Shown: positions 1 through 10,486 of the stretch, one piece after another
Layout: each line of letters opens with the position of its first letter
Numbering within the stretch: position 1 is the first letter of the stretch
Origin: Robertmurraya dakarensis
GTDB lineage: Bacteria > Bacillota > Bacilli > Bacillales > Cytobacillaceae
Direction of reading: 5' to 3'
DNA: 60,019 nt
NCBI RefSeq assembly: GCF_900156875.1
Contig: NZ_LT707408.1
Coordinates: 5,288-65,306 of the forward strand
Translations under genes and position numbers: made by a program
The notes under the pieces: generated by a model
The model's database searches: none
Told to the model about the DNA's origin: nothing
Seen by the model: only the letters and a program-made list of their open reading frames with translations

Positions 1-35
1 GCAAGCCAACAGGGAAGTAATTCAATGCAGCAGGC

Positions 36-151
<116 letters not shown>

Positions 152-157
152 AATATT

Positions 158-186
158 AAAGAGTATCCATTTGGATGCTCTTTTTT
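158..186 (+). terminator. rrn operon terminator
   Basis: Inverted repeat AAAGAGTATCC / GGATGCTCTTT with a tight loop and a run of T residues, directly after 5S rRNA. One G-T pair lies in the stem. It should end the upstream rrn transcript. The 187-491 stretch after it holds no gene; only the ctsR promoter region near its right end is recognisable. Confidence 0.9.
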
Positions 187-376
187 GTTATTCGCTGTTA
201 ATTTCCTGATAACCCTAAATAGCCAGTGAATTGCCTCTGTAATACACCTTTGAACCCTGTATCAATCCATTCCTATATTCAATAATTTAAATTTCTATGA
301 ATTTGTAAATGAAGACAAAGGAATTCAACATCTTTTTAGAGAATACCTTTTTAAGCTCATTCGTTTCGACAATAAC

Positions 377-403
377 GTTTGAGAATGTGGAAATTTGGGG
401 AAA
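377..403 (+). promoter_or_regulatory. Possible SigB-type promoter upstream of ctsR
   Basis: GTTTGA at 377-382 and GGGAAA at 398-403, separated by 15 bases, fit the general-stress sigma B pattern (GTTT followed by GGGWAW). In B. subtilis the ctsR-clpC operon has a SigB promoter just upstream of its SigA promoter, which is the arrangement here. The match is imperfect, so this is an inference from position plus a loose motif. Confidence 0.4.
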
Positions 404-421
404 TTATTAAAGTGTTGTTCA

Positions 422-471
422 TTGCAAATGGGTATATTTTTCATGTATAATTAAAGTCAAATATAGTCAAA
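422..471 (+). promoter_or_regulatory. SigA promoter with CtsR operator
   Basis: TTGCAA (422-427), an 18-base spacer and TATAAT (446-451) form a vegetative promoter. Immediately downstream, AGTCAAA (455-461) and AGTCAAA (465-471), separated by TAT, are an exact heptad direct repeat of the CtsR operator. A third partial heptad AGTCAGA follows at 471-477. The operator covers the expected transcription start, so bound CtsR would block initiation. It indicates autoregulation of the ctsR operon. Confidence 0.92.
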
Positions 472-491
472 GTCAGATAGGAGGGGGTTTA

Positions 492-953
492 GTGAGAAAC
501 ATCTCCGATATCATCGAACAATACTTGAAACAGGTATTAGAATTAAGTGAAAAAGAGATTGTTGAAATCAAGAGAAGTGAGATTGCGGACAAATTTCAAT
601 GCGTTCCCTCCCAAATAAACTATGTAATAAATACCCGTTTTACCATCGAAAAAGGATATGCAGTAGAAAGTAAAAGGGGTGGTGGGGGATATATCCGCAT
701 CATGAAGGTAAAATCCTATGATCATGCACATCTTATTGACCAACTGCTCTCTTTAATCGAGAATCGAGTCTCACAAAACAGCGCTGAAAACGTAATACTT
801 CGACTTGTGGAGGAAGAAGTCATCTCTAAAAGAGAAGCTAAAATTATGTTAAGCGTAATGGATAGATCTGTTCTATACATTGATCTTCCTTATCGTGATG
901 AACTACGTGCAAGAATGCTGAAGGCTATGCTCACCACTTTAAAATATAAATAA
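492..953 (+). CDS. ctsR: CtsR, repressor of class III heat-shock genes
   Basis: Dimeric winged-helix repressor of clp genes and of its own operon. At 153 residues it has the usual length. The N-terminal winged helix-turn-helix ends in the tetraglycine wing loop (Gly63-66), which is known to act as the heat sensor in CtsR. The C-terminal half is the helical domain contacted by McsB and ClpC. The start is GTG, chosen because a strong AGGAGGGGG lies 6 bases upstream and the N-terminus matches the family. It is the first gene of ctsR-mcsA-mcsB-clpC, downstream of a CtsR operator. Heat or arginine phosphorylation by McsB releases repression. Confidence 0.97.
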   Translation: MRNISDIIEQYLKQVLELSEKEIVEIKRSEIADKFQCVPSQINYVINTRFTIEKGYAVESKRGGGGYIRIMKVKSYDHAHLIDQLLSLIENRVSQNSAENVILRLVEEEVISKREAKIMLSVMDRSVLYIDLPYRDELRARMLKAMLTTLKYK

Positions 954-979
954 GAGTAAGAGCTTTAGAGGTGATTGAA

Positions 980-1531
980 GTGATATGTCAAGAGTGTCAG
1001 GAAAGACCAGCAACATTACATTTCACAAAAATAAATAACGGTGAAAAAACGGTTTTTCATTTGTGTGAAAAGTGTGCACAGGAAAAAGGAGAAACCTTTA
1101 TGGCCAATGGAGGTTCAGGTTTCTCGTTATCAAATTTACTATCAGGGTTGTTAAATATGGATCATTCCTTTCAACCAGCGCAAAAGAGTCCTTTCTATCA
1201 AAAGGAGATCTTGCAATGTCAGGAATGCAGTATGACTTATCAGGAGTTTACCCAGATTGGTAAGTTTGGATGCGCTAACTGTTATGAAACCTTTAAGGAA
1301 CAAATTAAACCTATTTTAAGAAAAGTTCATTTTGGTAACTTATCTCATAATGGCAAGATTCCGGAACGAATTGGCGGAACGATCCATATTCGTAAAAATA
1401 TCGAGGATTTAAAGCAAAAAATGAAAGAATACATCTCCCTTGAAGAATTCGAACAAGCAGCAGAAATCCGTGACAGAATTCGGTCACTTGAGAAACAATT
1501 GAATGACCAACGCAGCGAGGGAGGGATGTAA
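980..1531 (+). CDS. mcsA: McsA, activator of the McsB arginine kinase
   Basis: Zinc-binding adaptor that activates McsB and couples it to ClpC. Two Cys-X2-Cys clusters occur in the N-terminal half (residues 3/6 with a CEKC motif, then CQEC with CANC). A C-terminal UVR-type helical hairpin lies around residues 135-180. The longest ORF starts at GTG 971, but GTG 980 is preferred: GAGGTG at 968-973 sits 6 bases before it and the resulting N-terminus MICQEC is that of the family. This gives 183 residues. The stop codon abuts the mcsB start, implying translational coupling. Confidence 0.95.
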   Translation: MICQECQERPATLHFTKINNGEKTVFHLCEKCAQEKGETFMANGGSGFSLSNLLSGLLNMDHSFQPAQKSPFYQKEILQCQECSMTYQEFTQIGKFGCANCYETFKEQIKPILRKVHFGNLSHNGKIPERIGGTIHIRKNIEDLKQKMKEYISLEEFEQAAEIRDRIRSLEKQLNDQRSEGGM

Positions 1532-2596
1532 ATGTCACTGGAACGCTTTTTAAATCAGGCAGTTAGCTCTTGGATGAGCGCTGAAGGGCCTGATTCTGAT
1601 ATTGTTTTAAGTTCACGGATTCGACTAGCTCGAAATATCCGGAATTTTAAATTCCCTACAGTTTTTACAAGTGAAGAAGCAAGTGAAGTGATTCAGGCAG
1701 TTGATCAAAGTGTACAAAGCCTATCTAATTCTGAACTTGGAAAGCTGGAACTTTTAGTGATGGATGAGCTTCAGCCTCTTCAAAAAAGGGTCCTTGTTGA
1801 AAAGCATTTAATCAGTCCGTTTTTAGCGGAACATTCTACTCTCGGTGCCTGTCTGCTTTCCGAAAATGAAGAGGCTAGCATCATGGTCAATGAGGAAGAT
1901 CACATTAGAATTCAGTGCTTATACCCTGGACTGCAAATCACAGAGGCATTAAAATTAGCGAATCAAATTGATGATGCGATCGAACAAAATTTAGACTATG
2001 CTTTTGATGAGGAAATAGGCTACTTGACAAGTTGTCCAACTAATGTTGGGACTGGAATGAGGGCATCGGTCATGATGCACTTGCCTGGGCTTATTTTAAC
2101 ACATCAATTGAATAGAATAATTCCAGCCATAAATCATCTCGGATTAGTTGTACGCGGTATATATGGAGAAGGAAGTGAAGCCCTCGGAAATATTTTTCAA
2201 ATTTCTAATCAAGTTACACTTGGTAAGTCAGAAGATGATATTGTAGAGGATTTAAAAAGCGTTGTTTCACAGTTGATCTCTGAAGAAAGATCAGCTAGAG
2301 AAGCATTAGCGAAAACTTCTAACATACAATTAGAAGATAGAGTATTTAGGTCCTATGGAGTTTTGGCTAACAGCCGTATCATTGAAACGAAAGAAGCCGC
2401 AAGCTGCCTTTCTGATGTACGGCTTGGTATAGATATGGGATATATCAAAAATATCTCTAAAAATATATTAAATGAGTTAATGATCCTTACACAACCAGGT
2501 TTTTTACAGCAGTATGCAGGTGGTCCACTAAGACCAAATGAACGAGATATTAGACGTGCTTCGTTAATTAGAGAGAGATTGAACTTGGAAAATTAA
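1532..2596 (+). CDS. mcsB: McsB, protein arginine kinase
   Basis: ATP:guanido phosphotransferase-like enzyme that phosphorylates arginine residues on proteins, marking them for ClpC-ClpP degradation, and also phosphorylates CtsR. It has 354 residues, the normal size, with the conserved SSRIRLARN nucleotide-binding region near residues 26-36, the NEEDHIR active-site motif and a conserved SCPTNVGT segment. The C-terminal domain carries [10 protein letters not shown], which fits the phospho-arginine-sensing region. It begins one base after the mcsA stop, with GAGGGA in the mcsA 3' end as ribosome-binding site. Cytosolic. Confidence 0.97.
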   Translation: MSLERFLNQAVSSWMSAEGPDSDIVLSSRIRLARNIRNFKFPTVFTSEEASEVIQAVDQSVQSLSNSELGKLELLVMDELQPLQKRVLVEKHLISPFLAEHSTLGACLLSENEEASIMVNEEDHIRIQCLYPGLQITEALKLANQIDDAIEQNLDYAFDEEIGYLTSCPTNVGTGMRASVMMHLPGLILTHQLNRIIPAINHLGLVVRGIYGEGSEALGNIFQISNQVTLGKSEDDIVEDLKSVVSQLISEERSAREALAKTSNIQLEDRVFRSYGVLANSRIIETKEAASCLSDVRLGIDMGYIKNISKNILNELMILTQPGFLQQYAGGPLRPNERDIRRASLIRERLNLEN

Positions 2597-2619
2597 TCTT
2601 AGTTGGGAGGAAAAAAACC

Positions 2620-5058
2620 ATGATGTTTGGACGATTTACAGAAAGAGCTCAAAAGGTACTGGCATTAGCACAAGAGGAAGCGAATCGACTAGGACATAAT
2701 AATATTGGAACAGAGCATATTTTATTAGGACTTGTTCGTGAAGGGGAAGGAATTGCTGCAAAGGCTCTTTATGCATTAGGATTAGGGTCTGAAAAAATTC
2801 AGCAAGAAGTTGAGAACTTGATTGGGAGAGGCCAGGATGTTTCTCAAGTTCCCCATTATACACCCAGAGCCAAAAAGGTAATTGAATTATCTATGGATGA
2901 AGCGAGAAAACTAGGTCATTCCTATGTCGGTACTGAACATATCCTACTTGGACTGATTCGTGAAGGCGAAGGAGTAGCTGCTAGAGTTCTAAATAATTTA
3001 GGTGTGAGCCTAAATAAAGCGCGCCAGCAAGTATTGCAACTGCTAGGCAGCAGTGAGTCAAGTGGACATCAGGGAGGTTCGGCTGCAAGTGCAAATACAC
3101 CAACTCTTGATAGTTTAGCAAGAGATTTAACAGCAATTGCACGTGAGGGAAGCTTGGACCCTGTAATAGGCAGAGCTAAGGAAATTCAGCGTGTGATTGA
3201 AGTATTAAGCAGAAGAACGAAAAATAACCCGGTTCTGATTGGGGAGCCTGGAGTTGGTAAAACAGCGATTGCTGAAGGGCTTGCTCAACAGATCGTCAAT
3301 AATGAAGTGCCAGAAATCCTTCGTGATAAACGTGTTATGACATTGGATATGGGTACGGTTGTTGCGGGTACAAAATATCGTGGTGAATTTGAGGACCGTC
3401 TTAAAAAGGTTATGGATGAGATTCGTCAAGCGGGAAACATTATTCTCTTTATTGATGAGCTTCATACATTAATTGGTGCAGGGGGCGCAGAAGGGGCAAT
3501 TGATGCTTCTAACATCCTAAAGCCATCATTAGCTCGTGGAGAACTTCAATGTATTGGAGCAACAACCCTAGACGAATATAGAAAGTATATTGAGAAGGAT
3601 GCAGCGCTTGAACGTCGATTCCAGCCGATTACAGTTGATGAACCAACTTCTGAAGAATCTGTTCAAATCCTAAAAGGTTTAAGAGATCGATATGAAGCGC
3701 ATCACCGTGTTTCGATTACGGATGAAGCTATTGAAGCAGCTGTCAAACTATCCGATCGATATATTTCCGACCGTTTCCTTCCGGATAAAGCGATTGACTT
3801 AATTGATGAAGCAGGTTCAAAGGTTCGTCTTCGTTCGTATACTACGCCTCCTAACTTAAAAGAGCTTGAAGTGAAGCTTGAAGAAGTTAGGAAAGAAAAA
3901 GATGCTGCAGTTCAAAGTCAGGAATTTGAAAAGGCTGCTTCATTAAGAGATTCTGAACAGCGTCTGCGTGAACAGCTGGAAGAAACGAAGAAGACATGGA
4001 AAGAAAAACAAGGTACAGAGAATTCAGAAGTTACCGTAGAGGATATTGCCAGCGTTGTATCCAGCTGGACGGGGATTCCAGTATCAAGGCTTGCCCAAAC
4101 TGAAACAGATAAATTACTTAACTTAGAGAAGATTCTCCATTCACGTGTCATAGGTCAGGAAGAGGCCGTAAATGCCATTTCAAAGGCTGTACGCCGTGCC
4201 CGTGCCGGTTTAAAGGATCCGAAAAGACCAATTGGTTCATTCATTTTCCTTGGCCCAACAGGGGTAGGGAAAACAGAGCTTGGCCGTGCATTAGCTGAAG
4301 CAATGTTTGGTGATGAAGATGCGATGATTCGCGTTGATATGTCAGAGTACATGGAAAAGCATTCAACTTCTCGATTAGTTGGGTCACCTCCAGGGTATGT
4401 AGGTTATGAGGAAGGCGGACAATTAACGGAGAAGGTACGCAGAAAGCCTTATTCTGTTATCCTGCTCGATGAGATTGAAAAGGCCCATCCAGATGTCTTT
4501 AATATTCTTCTTCAAGTTTTAGAAGACGGGCGTCTAACGGATTCAAAAGGAAGAACAGTAGATTTTCGTAATACGGTGTTAATTATGACATCGAACGTTG
4601 GGGCGGAGTCATTAAAACGTAATAAATACGTTGGCTTTAATCTTCAGGATGGTGAACAGGATTACAAAGATATGAAAGGAAAGGTAATGGAGGAACTAAA
4701 ACGAGCTTTCCGTCCAGAATTCCTGAACCGTATTGATGAAATTATTGTATTCCATGCACTTGAGAAGAAGCATCTGAAGGAAATTGTAACGCTATTGTCA
4801 GAACAGCTTATTAAGCGTTTGACAGAACAAGATATTACGTTAGAATTAACAGATGCAGCCAAAGAAAAAATTGCAGATGAGGGATATGATCCTGAGTATG
4901 GTGCACGTCCATTAAGAAGAGCCATTCAGAAACATATTGAAGACCGTTTATCAGAGGAGCTATTAAAAGGAACAGTCTTAACTGGCCAGCGTATCATCAT
5001 TGATGTAGCGGATGGTGAATTTACTGTAAATACTAATCAACCGCAATTAAATAAATAA
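2620..5058 (+). CDS. clpC: ClpC, AAA+ unfoldase of the Clp protease
   Basis: Hexameric ATPase that unfolds substrates, including pArg-tagged proteins, and feeds them to ClpP. Domain order is visible in the 812 residues. The N domain has two Clp repeats (about 1-145). AAA1 carries Walker A GEPGVGKT and Walker B IILFIDE. A UVR-like middle domain (about 415-465) is the adaptor docking site, and AAA2 carries GPTGVGKT. The ClpP-docking VGF loop is present in NKYVGFNL. The start MMFGRF has GGGAGG 9 bases upstream. It closes the CtsR-controlled operon and is followed by a strong terminator. Confidence 0.98.
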   Translation: MMFGRFTERAQKVLALAQEEANRLGHNNIGTEHILLGLVREGEGIAAKALYALGLGSEKIQQEVENLIGRGQDVSQVPHYTPRAKKVIELSMDEARKLGHSYVGTEHILLGLIREGEGVAARVLNNLGVSLNKARQQVLQLLGSSESSGHQGGSAASANTPTLDSLARDLTAIAREGSLDPVIGRAKEIQRVIEVLSRRTKNNPVLIGEPGVGKTAIAEGLAQQIVNNEVPEILRDKRVMTLDMGTVVAGTKYRGEFEDRLKKVMDEIRQAGNIILFIDELHTLIGAGGAEGAIDASNILKPSLARGELQCIGATTLDEYRKYIEKDAALERRFQPITVDEPTSEESVQILKGLRDRYEAHHRVSITDEAIEAAVKLSDRYISDRFLPDKAIDLIDEAGSKVRLRSYTTPPNLKELEVKLEEVRKEKDAAVQSQEFEKAASLRDSEQRLREQLEETKKTWKEKQGTENSEVTVEDIASVVSSWTGIPVSRLAQTETDKLLNLEKILHSRVIGQEEAVNAISKAVRRARAGLKDPKRPIGSFIFLGPTGVGKTELGRALAEAMFGDEDAMIRVDMSEYMEKHSTSRLVGSPPGYVGYEEGGQLTEKVRRKPYSVILLDEIEKAHPDVFNILLQVLEDGRLTDSKGRTVDFRNTVLIMTSNVGAESLKRNKYVGFNLQDGEQDYKDMKGKVMEELKRAFRPEFLNRIDEIIVFHALEKKHLKEIVTLLSEQLIKRLTEQDITLELTDAAKEKIADEGYDPEYGARPLRRAIQKHIEDRLSEELLKGTVLTGQRIIIDVADGEFTVNTNQPQLNK

Positions 5059-5073
5059 TTCAAGAGATAACAA

Positions 5074-5110
5074 GAGGTATACGTATTTTGCTGCGTATAC
5101 CTCATTTTTA
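5074..5110 (+). terminator. Terminator after clpC
   Basis: A perfect 10-bp stem, GAGGTATACG / CGTATACCTC, with a 10-base loop and a T-rich tail. It separates the ctsR operon from radA. In B. subtilis these genes are read as one long transcript, so this marks a boundary worth noting. The remaining bases to 5241 contain no further gene. Confidence 0.88.
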
Positions 5111-5241
5111 TTATCCTTCCGATTAAAAGGATGATATTACCGCTGCGTATATATGTTTAGATACGTGTATTTTAAAAGGTTTTGTATTATTGTTAAGTTA
5201 AAATAGATCCATAATAACTTGGGATGAGGATGAGGAGTAAA

Positions 5242-6627
5242 GTGAAAAAGGTAAAAACAGTTTATGTTTGTTCGAGTTGTGATCATCAGCACCCTAAATG
5301 GCAGGGTTTTTGTAATAGTTGCGGAGAGATGGGGACGTTAAAGGAAGAAACAAAAGGCGGCAGTTCGATGCAAACGAAGCCCCAGGTTACTAAAAGCTCC
5401 GTTGCGGTCAAGCGCCTGATTGATACTAATTCTTCAAAAAGCGATCGTATGATTACTTCAATCTCTGAATTTAATCGAGTGATGGGTGGTGGGATTGTTA
5501 AGGATTCCCTCTCTATTATTACTGCTGTACCAGGTGCAGGTAAGTCAACTTTGCTTCTTCAAGTGAGTCAGGATCTGGCGTCAAAGGGCTATAAGGTGTT
5601 ATACGCCTCAGGAGAAGAAAGCGAGAGTCAAATCAAAAATAGAGCTGAACGAATTTTGGAAGATATTCATGAAAACATATGGATTCATTCAGATACTAGT
5701 ATGAATCACGTTCTTGGAATTATAGAGGACATAGATCCTGACATTATTATTATTGATAGTATTCAAACATTTGTTTTGGACGAGTTCCCGTCAAGGCCGG
5801 GCAGTCCTACACAAACAATGGAGTGTGCGAACGCAATGCTGAAAGTGGCTAAGAGTTCGGACCGTCCTAGGGCAGTCATGATGGTTGGGCAAATGACAAA
5901 GGATAATGAACTTGCTGGCTTAAGGGCACTTGAACATTTAGTTGATACCGTGTTGATACTAGATGGCGAACATGGGGAGGAACTAAAGCAGCTTTCAGCT
6001 AGTAAGAATCGCTATGGGAGTACAGGAGAGATGGGCTTCTTTGCAATGGAAGAGCATGGATTAAGAGCCATTGATAATCCTTCTGAGTTCTTTATTACAC
6101 AGCGCAATGAAGTTGTAAGCGGCAGTGCATTGACGGTGATTAAAGAAGGAACAAGGCCGATTATTGTGGAGGTTGAAAGTTTAGTAACGCCAACATATAC
6201 TCCGTATCCATCAAGGATAGGAGAGTGCATGAGGAAGGATCAGCTTAGTACGTTAACAGCGATCCTTGAGGAAAGAGCTGGCTTGCAGATGTTAACGCAA
6301 AATGTCGTGATTAAGACGACTGGGGGGATACGGCTAAAAGAACAGTCAAGCAACCTGGCTGTTTTAATGAGTATCGTCTCTTCCTATAAACATCAAGGGA
6401 TACCTAACGATGTGGTGTTTATAGCTGACATTGGCTTAACCGGAGAGTTAAAAAAGGTTCCAACTTTAGAGGCTAGAATAAGAGAACTAGAACGGATGGG
6501 TTATAAGAAGGTGTATATAGCTAGGAATGCACTGCGCCATCCAGGAGCATTTAAGGATATTCAAGTTGTTACTTGCAATACATTATCCGATGTTATCAAT
6601 CATGTTTTCAATTCGTCCCCATTTTAA
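5242..6627 (+). CDS. radA: RadA/Sms-like DNA repair ATPase, divergent
   Basis: RecA-like ATPase of the RadA family, which promotes branch migration during recombinational repair. The zinc finger (Cys10, 13, 24, 27), Walker B (IIIIDS, Asp172), KNRYG (255-259) and a Lon-like C-terminal domain with GLTGEL are all present. Several core positions differ from Bacillus RadA as I remember it: Walker A reads AVPGAGKST (95-103) instead of GDPGIGKST, GHVTK is GQMTK (216-220), and AGPRLLEH is AGLRALEH. GTG 5242 is preferred over ATG 5224 because GAGGAG precedes it and the first cysteine then falls at residue 10, as in homologues. Terminators flank it on both sides. It could be a paralogue or replacement of the usual radA. 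Confidence 0.85.
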   Translation: MKKVKTVYVCSSCDHQHPKWQGFCNSCGEMGTLKEETKGGSSMQTKPQVTKSSVAVKRLIDTNSSKSDRMITSISEFNRVMGGGIVKDSLSIITAVPGAGKSTLLLQVSQDLASKGYKVLYASGEESESQIKNRAERILEDIHENIWIHSDTSMNHVLGIIEDIDPDIIIIDSIQTFVLDEFPSRPGSPTQTMECANAMLKVAKSSDRPRAVMMVGQMTKDNELAGLRALEHLVDTVLILDGEHGEELKQLSASKNRYGSTGEMGFFAMEEHGLRAIDNPSEFFITQRNEVVSGSALTVIKEGTRPIIVEVESLVTPTYTPYPSRIGECMRKDQLSTLTAILEERAGLQMLTQNVVIKTTGGIRLKEQSSNLAVLMSIVSSYKHQGIPNDVVFIADIGLTGELKKVPTLEARIRELERMGYKKVYIARNALRHPGAFKDIQVVTCNTLSDVINHVFNSSPF

Positions 6628-6635
6628 AATAGTGC

Positions 6636-6667
6636 AAAACTGGATTCATAAAGAGTCCAGTTTTTTT
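6636..6667 (+). terminator. Terminator after radA
   Basis: The stem AAAACTGGA / TCCAGTTTT with an 11-base loop is followed by T residues, 9 bases after the radA stop. It separates radA from disA. Confidence 0.88.
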
Positions 6668-6814
6668 ATAAGTATAATTGTTGTTGCGCATAATTCTTGT
6701 TGATAACCATATGCTTCTATTGAGAGGATAATTATTTATTTTTCTGAAGTGCTAATCATATATATGTAATAAATTTACATACTATAATCAAATAATAAAT
6801 AAGGGGGCTGAAGG

Positions 6815-7888
6815 GTGGAAAGCAGAAAGCTAAACGAGACAACAATGAAAGAAATACTTCAATTGATTGCTCCGGGAACACCCATTCGAGAGGGCATTGA
6901 CAATGTTCTCCGTGCAAATACAGGGGGGCTGATTGTATTTGGCTCTACAGAGAGTGTGAAAAGCATTGTGGATGGCGGTTTTCAAATTCATTGCCCCTTT
7001 ACCCCTAGTTATTTATACGAGTTGGCAAAAATGGATGGTGCCATAATCTTAAATGAAGAGGGTAACAAAATTTTAATAGCAAATGCTCAGCTTGCACCGG
7101 ATCCTAGTATCCCCTCAACCGAAACAGGTATGCGGCATCGCACAGCTGAACGTGTAGCTAAGCAGACGAAAACACTGGTAATAGCTATCTCTCAAAGGAG
7201 GAATGTCATTACCCTTTATCAAGGCAACTTCCGCTACGCACTAAGAGATATAGCAGTTATTCTCACAAAGGCAAACCAAGCAATACAAACGCTTGAAAAG
7301 TATAAAGCGGTTTTTGAACAAAGTATGGCGAATTTGGGTATTTTAGAGTTTGAGGAAATGGTTACTTATAATGATATTATAAAGGTTATCCGGCGCTTTG
7401 AAATGGTGTTAAGAATTAAGAATGAACTTCTTACCTACCTTAGTGAACTAGGTACGGAAGGCAGACTAATTCGTCTGCAAATGAAAGAACTTCTTACAGA
7501 TATGGAAAGAGAAGCGGCTCTCATTATAAAGGACTATGCTGTGACAAAGGATTTGGATCCTAATTTAATTATTAGTAAGCTTCAGGAAATGTCACATGGT
7601 GAGATGCTCGAGGATACTGCCGTTCTCAGGCTGCTCGGTTATAATGGATACGTACATCTTGATGAATTTAAGTGTCCTAGAGGATATAGAATGTTGAATA
7701 AAATTACACGTTTACCGCCAATTATTATTGAGAATTTGGTAGAACAATTTAAGGAACTGCGTCATGTGATTGCTGCATCAGTGGCTGAACTAGATGATGT
7801 AGAAGGTATTGGTGAGGTGAGAGCAAGAAAGATAAAAGAAGGGCTGAAATTGATTAAAGAACAGCTTTTTGCTGATCGGCGCTTATAA
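6815..7888 (+). CDS. disA: DisA, DNA-integrity-scanning diadenylate cyclase
   Basis: Makes cyclic di-AMP from two ATP and scans DNA for branched structures, delaying sporulation when damage is found. The N-terminal DAC domain shows the signature DGA (74-76) and RHRTAER (107-113). A helical linker and a C-terminal helix-hairpin-helix DNA-binding domain follow ([16 protein letters not shown]). Its 357 residues make a normal length. The start is GTG, with AAGGGGGCTGAAGG just upstream. A TATAAT at 6783-6788 may belong to its own promoter, but I see no convincing -35 box. It lies next to radA, as in other bacilli; RadA is a known DisA partner. Confidence 0.97.
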   Translation: MESRKLNETTMKEILQLIAPGTPIREGIDNVLRANTGGLIVFGSTESVKSIVDGGFQIHCPFTPSYLYELAKMDGAIILNEEGNKILIANAQLAPDPSIPSTETGMRHRTAERVAKQTKTLVIAISQRRNVITLYQGNFRYALRDIAVILTKANQAIQTLEKYKAVFEQSMANLGILEFEEMVTYNDIIKVIRRFEMVLRIKNELLTYLSELGTEGRLIRLQMKELLTDMEREAALIIKDYAVTKDLDPNLIISKLQEMSHGEMLEDTAVLRLLGYNGYVHLDEFKCPRGYRMLNKITRLPPIIIENLVEQFKELRHVIAASVAELDDVEGIGEVRARKIKEGLKLIKEQLFADRRL

Positions 7889-8113
7889 AAAAACGTTGAT
7901 TATACCTATTCGAGTATGGTAGAATGATATGTTTAATTATTTGACTATATATGGCTTCGGTGCTAACCTATAAGAGACGTCCCTAACTATTTTTGTTGAG
8001 GGAGATTAATTTATAACAACGATATTTCAGCATGATAACATTAATAAAATTCTCTGTAATATTAGGTTTCAAAATGCTGATTTTGTTTATAATGTATAAA
8101 AGGAGGTGAAGGA

Positions 8114-9199
8114 ATGTTAAAACGAATCGTTCAAGCCTGCTTCCTTATTACAGGTGGTACGCTTGGTATTTTTTTAATCCCGGAGCTATTAATTCTATTG
8201 AATTTTAATGACATTCCAATGATCAATAATCCATATGTAACCGCCATTTTAGGAGCTATTATTTTTTATCTTATTTCTTTTTGGGCGGTTGATCATGTTG
8301 TTAATTTTGTAAAATGGTTTGAAGAAACACTTGTAAAGGCCCCGATTATGGACATTCTTTTCGGAAGTGTTGGTTTACTATTTGGATTAGTGGTTGCTTT
8401 TATTCTTGGATATGCACTTAATTCGATTGAAGTTCCGATTATTAATACAGTAGCACCAATCCTTGTTACACTTCTTTTTGGCTATTTAGGTTTTCAAGTA
8501 GGTCTAAAAAAACGGAATGAAATCATGTCATTGTTTACAAGACCGAAGAAAAAAGGCGGAGATGAAGAACAAGAAGTGCCTGAAAAGCAGCACACTCTAA
8601 AAATCCTGGATACAAGTGTTATAATTGATGGGAGAATTGCAGATATTTGCCAAACTGGTTTCCTAGAAGGAACGATTGTCATCCCTCAATTTGTATTAGA
8701 AGAATTGCAGCATATTGCCGATTCGTCAGATGTATTAAAAAGAAACAGAGGGCGAAGAGGGCTGGATATTTTAAATCGCATCCAAAAAGAGCTGGCCATC
8801 AATGTTGAAATTTATGAAGGTGACTTCGAGGAAATTCAAGAAGTGGACAGTAAATTAGTTAAATTAGCAAAACTGACTAGTGGTGCCGTCGTAACCAATG
8901 ATTTTAATCTGAATAAGGTTTGTGAATTACAAAAGGTTGCTGTGCTAAATATCAACGACCTTGCTAATGCCGTCAAACCAGTGGTACTTCCAGGAGAAGA
9001 AATGAGTGTACAAGTTATAAAAGACGGTAAAGAACAGAATCAAGGTATTGCCTATCTAGATGATGGTACAATGATTGTTGTAGAAGGCGGCCGCGATTAT
9101 ATTGGCAAGCATATTGATGTGCTTGTAACTAGTGTTCTGCAGACATCTGCAGGCAGAATGATATTTGCAAAACCAAAATTATTAGAAAAAGCTTTGTAG
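8114..9199 (+). CDS. yacL: YacL-type membrane PIN-TRAM protein, putative ribonuclease
   Basis: The N-terminal 120 or so residues contain four hydrophobic membrane segments (roughly 6-28, 40-62, 75-98, 105-127). A cytosolic PIN nuclease fold follows, with its first acidic motif at [10 protein letters not shown], further acidic residues in FVLEELQ and VTNDFN, and a C-terminal TRAM domain ending near [15 protein letters not shown]-like sequence. The family is conserved between disA and ispD in Bacillus; its substrate is not established. The 361-residue length is normal. The start follows AAAGGAGGTGAAG. A TATAAT at 8088-8093 hints at a separate promoter in the 225-bp gap after disA. Confidence 0.9.
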   Translation: MLKRIVQACFLITGGTLGIFLIPELLILLNFNDIPMINNPYVTAILGAIIFYLISFWAVDHVVNFVKWFEETLVKAPIMDILFGSVGLLFGLVVAFILGYALNSIEVPIINTVAPILVTLLFGYLGFQVGLKKRNEIMSLFTRPKKKGGDEEQEVPEKQHTLKILDTSVIIDGRIADICQTGFLEGTIVIPQFVLEELQHIADSSDVLKRNRGRRGLDILNRIQKELAINVEIYEGDFEEIQEVDSKLVKLAKLTSGAVVTNDFNLNKVCELQKVAVLNINDLANAVKPVVLPGEEMSVQVIKDGKEQNQGIAYLDDGTMIVVEGGRDYIGKHIDVLVTSVLQTSAGRMIFAKPKLLEKAL

Positions 9200-9217
9200 A
9201 TAGATAGGGGTTTTCAC

Positions 9218-9898
9218 ATGGCTTACCAGGTCATCATTCCAGCCGCAGGGCAAGGAAAAAGAATGGGAGCAGGGAAGAATAAACTTCTCCTTACACTTAA
9301 CGATATTCCAATTTTTGTTCATACTTTAATGGTTTTTGAAAATGATGAGAAATGCGATGGAATTATTCTAGTTATATCTCCTAACGATGAAGAAACATTT
9401 AAAGATCTCATATCTAATTATCAAATTCATAAGGTTACAGCTATCGTTTATGGTGGAAAGGAACGTCAAAATAGTGTATATAATGGGTTGAAAGCGGTCC
9501 AATCAAGTGAAGTTATTTTAGTTCATGATGGAGCAAGACCTTTTATTGACATAGACACAATTCACGCACTAGTTGATGAAGCAAATATACATGGTGCAGC
9601 GGTTGTAGCTGTTCCTGTTAAAGACACGATTAAACGAGTGGAAAACAATGAAGTGATTGAAACGGTTGAACGGTCTAGCTTGTGGGCGATCCAAACCCCA
9701 CAAGCTTTTCGTGTTCCTTTGCTGTTAGAGGCACATCAATGGGCAGAGGAAAACGGTTATACCGGCACGGATGATGCAAGTTTAGTTGAAAAAATCAATA
9801 AGCCTGTAAAGATTGTACAGGGAAGTTATGATAATATTAAGCTGACTACTTCAGAAGACCTATACTTTGCTGAAGCGATTATGAAAAAGCAGAAATAA
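9218..9898 (+). CDS. ispD: IspD, 2-C-methyl-D-erythritol 4-phosphate cytidylyltransferase
   Basis: Third step of the non-mevalonate isoprenoid pathway: transfers CMP from CTP to methylerythritol phosphate. The nucleotide-binding loop PAAGQGKRMG (8-17), the VHDGARPF motif and TPQAF near residue 155 are intact, and 226 residues is the usual size. It lies 18 bases after yacL and 73 bases before ispF, the next-but-one enzyme of the pathway, so the genes are probably co-transcribed. Cytosolic. Confidence 0.97.
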   Translation: MAYQVIIPAAGQGKRMGAGKNKLLLTLNDIPIFVHTLMVFENDEKCDGIILVISPNDEETFKDLISNYQIHKVTAIVYGGKERQNSVYNGLKAVQSSEVILVHDGARPFIDIDTIHALVDEANIHGAAVVAVPVKDTIKRVENNEVIETVERSSLWAIQTPQAFRVPLLLEAHQWAEENGYTGTDDASLVEKINKPVKIVQGSYDNIKLTTSEDLYFAEAIMKKQK

Positions 9899-9971
9899 AA
9901 ACAAATTGGTGTTATCCCGCTTTCCGGCGGAAATTAGCTTGAGAAATATTTCCTTGAAAGGTGAGTAAAGA

Positions 9972-10457
9972 ATGTATCGAATTGGACAAGGCTTCGATGT
10001 TCATCAATTAACAGAGGGAAGACCATTAATAATTGGCGGAATTGAAATTCCATATGAAAAGGGATTGCTAGGACACTCTGATGCAGATGTACTTCTACAT
10101 ACAATTGCAGATGCATGTTTAGGAGCGATTGGGGAAGGAGATATTGGCAGGCATTTTCCTGATACTGACCCTGCTTTTAAAGATGCAGATTCAGGGAAGC
10201 TTCTTGAGCATGTTTGGCAAATGGTGAAAGATAAAGGTTATAAGCTCGCGAATGCAGATTGTACCATAATCGCCCAAAAGCCAAAAATGGCTCCATATAT
10301 TGACCAAATTAAAGAAAGAGTAGCTCAGCTTTTAGAATGCAGCCAGGAAGAGATTAATGTGAAGGCAACGACAACGGAACAGTTAGGCTTCACGGGCCGC
10401 GGAGAAGGAATTGCGGCACAAGCTGTGGTGCTTCTGCAGAAAAATACTGAAATCTAA
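9972..10457 (+). CDS. ispF: IspF, 2-C-methyl-D-erythritol 2,4-cyclodiphosphate synthase
   Basis: Cyclises CDP-methylerythritol phosphate with release of CMP. The zinc ligands Asp9, His11 and His43 are visible in GFDVHQL and VLLHTIAD. The conserved HSDADV and the C-terminal [17 protein letters not shown] motif are also intact. At 161 residues it matches the trimeric enzyme family. AAAGGTGAG precedes the ATG. It follows ispD directly. Confidence 0.97.
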   Translation: MYRIGQGFDVHQLTEGRPLIIGGIEIPYEKGLLGHSDADVLLHTIADACLGAIGEGDIGRHFPDTDPAFKDADSGKLLEHVWQMVKDKGYKLANADCTIIAQKPKMAPYIDQIKERVAQLLECSQEEINVKATTTEQLGFTGRGEGIAAQAVVLLQKNTEI

Positions 10458-10486
10458 TTTGGTTATTATATAAGAGTCAGTTTTAC

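Noticed and set aside
309-410. A 33-codon ORF in the region upstream of ctsR (ATG AAG ACA and onward).
   Set aside because: It has no ribosome-binding site, overlaps the possible SigB promoter and shows no recognisable family.
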